Assembly (NCBI GenBank): GCA_032718565.1
Contig: JAVGVS010000007.1
Location: 4,411,413-4,475,412, forward strand
DNA: 64,000 nucleotides
Source: Distichodus sexfasciatus
Lineage: Eukaryota; Chordata; Actinopteri; Characiformes; Distichodontidae
Direction of reading: 5' to 3'
Position 1 is the stretch's first letter; the number at the start of each line of letters is the position of its first letter. Positions 60,516-64,000 of the stretch are shown piece after piece. The position numbers were made by a program, and so were the translations under genes. Below the pieces are notes generated by a model. It did not search any database and had not been told where the DNA came from. It saw nothing but the letters and a program-made list of their open reading frames with translations.

Positions 60516-61308
60516 TGTACTTATATACACGCTATTACTTGTTTGCGTTTTTAAGTGTGTTATGCGTTTTTAAGTGTGTTATAGTTTAATAAAACATATA
60601 TAACTTTAATAAAATAGATGCCTCTCTTTGTTCCTCCATGTGCAGCACCAACGCGAATTCATTTACTGATGATGCAGATATTTCAAACTTTCCAGTTTGT
60701 TTAAAAAGTATAAAACTTTAATCTAAATATTGCAACTCTAAGTATCTTGTACATAGCTTTTTTCTTAGGCAGAAAGAACATTATTGTGATTGTAGAAAAC
60801 ATAATTAACTAGTAAATAATATTTTTAAATGATAATTCAACACAGTCTTTGCTCCTCAACAGTATATTGTCCATTCAGGGAGATTTGGGCTTAACAGCCA
60901 ATTGGTAGAGAAAAACAAACAAGAATTTGCAGGATGTGATTGCTACATTCATGTAGTTGTAAAAAGCATGACAATATATTAAGTAATCCAGAGTATTCAG
61001 AATACGTTACAAACTACATTTTGGGGCATGTATTCTGTAATCTGTAGTGGAATACATTTTAAAAGTAACCTTCCCAACACTGATTTTAAGTGACTATAAT
61101 GTGAATATACCCCGGTTAAAGACGTTAAATATGGAAACTAATGATGCTTTTGTGGCCAACAAACAAATCTGAATGCTTACATTTCTTTGTACGTATTTAT
61201 ATTCACTACATTTTGGCAGCAAATTGCCTGTCTTATGTAATACAGATGTTCAGTTCAATATGTAGAATTGTTTTTAAATGATTTTCCTTTTTTGTCATAA
61301 AGATGTTT
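60516..61308. other. Spacer between the SOX30-like 3' end and iqcg copy 2
   Basis: After AATAAA signals at 60588 and 60608, no coding sequence is seen. Near 60980-61081 lies a hAT-type right end (AAAAGTAACCTTCCCAACACTG region) whose left end I cannot place. Confidence 0.5.
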
Positions 61309-61361
61309 TTTATTTCACAGTGAAAAGTGCTTCACAACTACTACAGCCTGCTTTAAGGTTA

Positions 61362-64000
61362 TCATTTCTTTTTCCTTTTTCCTTTTTTGCCCTCTTTAGT
61401 TTGGGGTTTCTTGCTCTTCTTGTAAGGACCCAGGCCTTTCCTAACCAGATTTCCTCTCCACCAAGCCTGAATCTGCAGAGACATAATGAAATAATGTTAG
61501 CGCATATCAGAATAAATCCTCTGTAAAACTTGCAAGAGTTTGTTGAAATACTGTACTTATATACTGTACTGTATTTTTTCATGTGGAGTCTCTCTAATCC
61601 CCATATAAATCAAACCTGCCTGTAGGAAAGCATGCAAAATAACAGATCACCTTAGTTGCTGCTTTCCTCTCCGTCTTTTCCCTTTCCAGTTCTTCAAGTA
61701 GTTTCTTCTTCTCCAGTCTGTCCTCAATAATTACCTTCTCACTCTCTCGGTACTGAAGTCAACACATGAAACAAACACATCTGAATCTTTAGCATCACTC
61801 TGAGACTGGTATTTAAAAAAACAGCAGAATGGAAGGCTGCTAACCTTCTTAGCTAGTTCCTGTATCTGTGCCACATTGTTGTTCCTTTTTGTGGTCAGAG
61901 TTTGAATTTCTTGCTGCTTGTCCTCCATATCTTTTTCATATCGTTCCATCCAATACTCCAGCTTGTCCCCCAAAATCTTTGGGCACAGACATTAAAAATA
62001 AAATCTTTTGACTACTGAAAAACAGTTAGTAATGGTAAAAGCTTGTTCTGTGTGAAATGTACATATCATATTTCAACTGATTTAAAATCTGCTTACTCAT
62101 TATTAAGTTTAGGTGTAGAAATGCTACTGTTTTAATTAAGTCTGGAGTTTGTGGAATTAAAACAGAAACTCATCCTCACTTCTTGATGCTTTTTATAGAA
62201 ACATTTCATTTCTGCATTTGCCCTCTCCTCCTCCCAGAGCTTGAGCTGTAATGTCTAAGGGGAGAAGTACAGTCTTTTGTCGTGTGTATAATTACGATCC
62301 CCGTTACTTATCAATCTTTTCTTATAAAAGGAAATTTACCTTTATTTCATCCTCCTCTTCGTTCTCTTTAAGATAGTTTCGTTTTTGGTGCTCGTTAATC
62401 AGTAGCTCAGTGCTAATCTTTATATATTTCCTCTCCATGCCTGTCTTCATTTTCTTCTCCTGCAGCTGATCCTTCATGTGTGCTATAATCTCATCACACT
62501 TCTGCAAGTAGGCGCATTCATATAATTCATCACCTGGCCCTGAAAGAACCAACTTGTAAGATGCAGATATGTGACATGAAAACATCTGCAGTTACCTCCA
62601 GCTCCATCATTTGTTCCTTGCGGATGTTAAGTAGCTGTTTCTGCAGGGTCTTTACCTTAAGACGACTTTCTTCTTCCCTACAGTATATGAGTTTTGGTTA
62701 TGGATGTAGATGGTGCAGAACTTAAAATGTAACTTAATATAGTTTACATGTATTATGTTTACATTGTAAATGCACTAGCTCTCTTTACCTGCTGATTATG
62801 TCCTGCAAATCTGTCTTCCTCTTCCTCTCCATCTCTACTACTTGAAAGAGGGTGTGAAATGTTCCTTTCTCCTGCAGTTCAGCCATTATCTCTGACATTA
62901 CATGAGCCACAAACTCCCTACAACCGGAACATTTATCACAAAAGAAAAGAAAACAAAAACAAAACTTTATATATACAGTGGGGGAAATAATTATGTGATC
63001 CCCTGTTGATTTTGTAAGTTTGCCCACTCACAGAGAAATGGACTGTCTCTACTTGTTATGGTAGATTTTGATGAAGAGAGACAGAACATCAACGAAAATC
63101 CAGAAAAAACACACTACATAAAAGTTATACATTGATTTGCATTTTACTGAGAGAAATAAGTATTTGATCCCCTACACCCCAATCTGTATTCTGGTTCCCA
63201 CAAGTTCTGTGTGGCACACAGATTGCAATAAATCAATTACAGATTCACCTGATCTCATCTCGTTATGAATATAAAGCACACCTGTCCACAGAATCAGTTT
63301 CTTCCATTACAACTTCTCCATCACCATGGGCAAGACTAAAGAGCTCTCAAAGGACGTCAGGGATAAGTTTGTAGACCTGGACAAACTTACATTAAACTTA
63401 CAAACTTACATTAAATCAACAGGGGATCAAATAATTATTTCCCCCACTGTATATATAAATATATACAGTATATATATGTATGTATATATGGTCCCATTAC
63501 ATAATGGTTTGTAATTGTCACTTCTAGCCTATTGTTACACTTTAAAGGTTTCCACTAAATGATGTTGCTGAAGTATTTATTTATTTTATTCTGATTAACA
63601 GGACAAATTGGGAACAATGCATAATAATATTTTTCACTTTTATTGTTCTTGCTAAGCATTACTTCTAGCCTCATCCTCTATAAACCAATACTAGATTAAT
63701 TTTTTTTTTCATATATGTATTTCTTGGCTATTTCAGAAACATTGGACACACCTGTCTCTCTGCACCTTGGCAAGGTTCTCAGGTGAGAGTGGATTTTCAT
63801 CCAAGACACGGTTTAAGTTCCGTTGGGACTTGAGCAGCTCCTTCATGGCTTTAGAAAGAACGTCTTCTTCAACCGGACTCTCACGGGCAGTCTTCAGCAA
63901 CTGCTCAGCACCCTTTTGTTGCTCCAAGGCAGCATCAATGCTTGCTGACACTACCTTCTTAAACCACAGGTATGACAGACCGTCATTACAAAAAAACACG
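61362..64000 (-). CDS. iqcg: iqcg/drc9 copy 2, uninterrupted, 5' end beyond the window
   Basis: This is the same nexin-dynein regulatory complex family. Exons in transcript order are about 63962-63752 (upper edge unclear), 62917-62789, 62677-62596, 62501-62340, 62245-62180, 61976-61845, 61752-61651 and 61472-61362. All phases connect without stops. Landmarks are LAKVQRDR, MAELQEKGTFHTLFQ, LQKQLLNIRKEQ, KTGMERKYIKISTELL, KLEYWMERYEKDMEDKQQ and KVIIEDRLEKKKLLEEL. The C-terminal IQ motif is IQAWWRGNLVRKGLGPYKK, followed by a Lys-rich tail and TGA. The IQ motif keeps the IQxxxRGxxxR pattern that copy 1 has lost. The protein is almost wholly coiled coil. A minus-strand AATAAA lies at 61314-61309, just after the stop. 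Earlier exons lie outside the window. Confidence 0.92.
62976..63449 (+). mobile_element. Tc1-family deletion derivative in an iqcg copy-2 intron
   Basis: The ends CAGTGGGGGAAATAATTAT and ATAATTATTTCCCCCACTG are inverted repeats, flanked by TA on each side. It keeps the transposase start MGKTKELSKDVRDKFVDLDK (from 63326) and then jumps directly to the right terminal repeat, so the rest of the transposase is deleted. Confidence 0.9.

Overview
This is a vertebrate nuclear genomic window, almost certainly from a teleost fish. It has long introns with GT-AG boundaries, teleost-type repeats (tRNA-derived SINEs, hAT/Tol2-like, PIF/Harbinger-like and Tc1 elements, L2/Rex1-like LINE tails), many microsatellites, and genes recognisable by exon-level similarity to vertebrate families. 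There is no bacterial or viral gene content. The species cannot be named from the sequence.

Layout. (1) 1-5.9 kb: repeat-rich 5' flank, including a stretch that looks like sequencing-adapter contamination (2550-2568). (2) 5.96-30.6 kb, + strand: lrch3, a leucine-rich-repeat plus calponin-homology (CH) scaffold gene of 21 shared coding exons and two alternative terminal exons. One ends in a transmembrane anchor, the other completes the CH domain. (3) 32.6-36.6 kb, - strand: a copy of iqcg/drc9 lying tail-to-tail with lrch3, as I recall for human LRCH3-IQCG. It has all expected exons but carries a nonsense codon and a frameshift. (4) 36.7-41.2 kb: repeat-filled spacer. (5) 41.2-48.6 kb, + strand: a CFAP58-like coiled-coil gene (copy A) of 17 exons, with a lost splice donor and a 1-base frameshift in two exons whose joint skipping would keep frame. 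(6) 50.5-53.8 kb, - strand: a second CFAP58-like copy (B), 3'-truncated and tail-to-tail with A. (7) 53.8-58.4 kb: nested transposons. (8) 58.5-60.5 kb, + strand: a SOX30-like gene with half its HMG box missing and a LINE in its last exon. (9) 61.4-64 kb, - strand: a second, uninterrupted iqcg/drc9 copy that runs off the window.

How the genes relate. lrch3 is a cytoskeletal and signalling scaffold. IQCG (DRC9) belongs to the nexin-dynein regulatory complex of motile cilia and sperm flagella, CFAP58 is a sperm-flagellum and cilium protein, and SOX30 is a spermatogenic transcription factor. The right half of the window is therefore a small cluster of ciliary or male-germline families, two of them duplicated, most copies decayed, and dense with transposons. 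This looks like a testis-biased or possibly sex-linked block, but that is inference. All gene models come from reading exon boundaries, reading phase and remembered family sequences; no alignment or transcript data were available.
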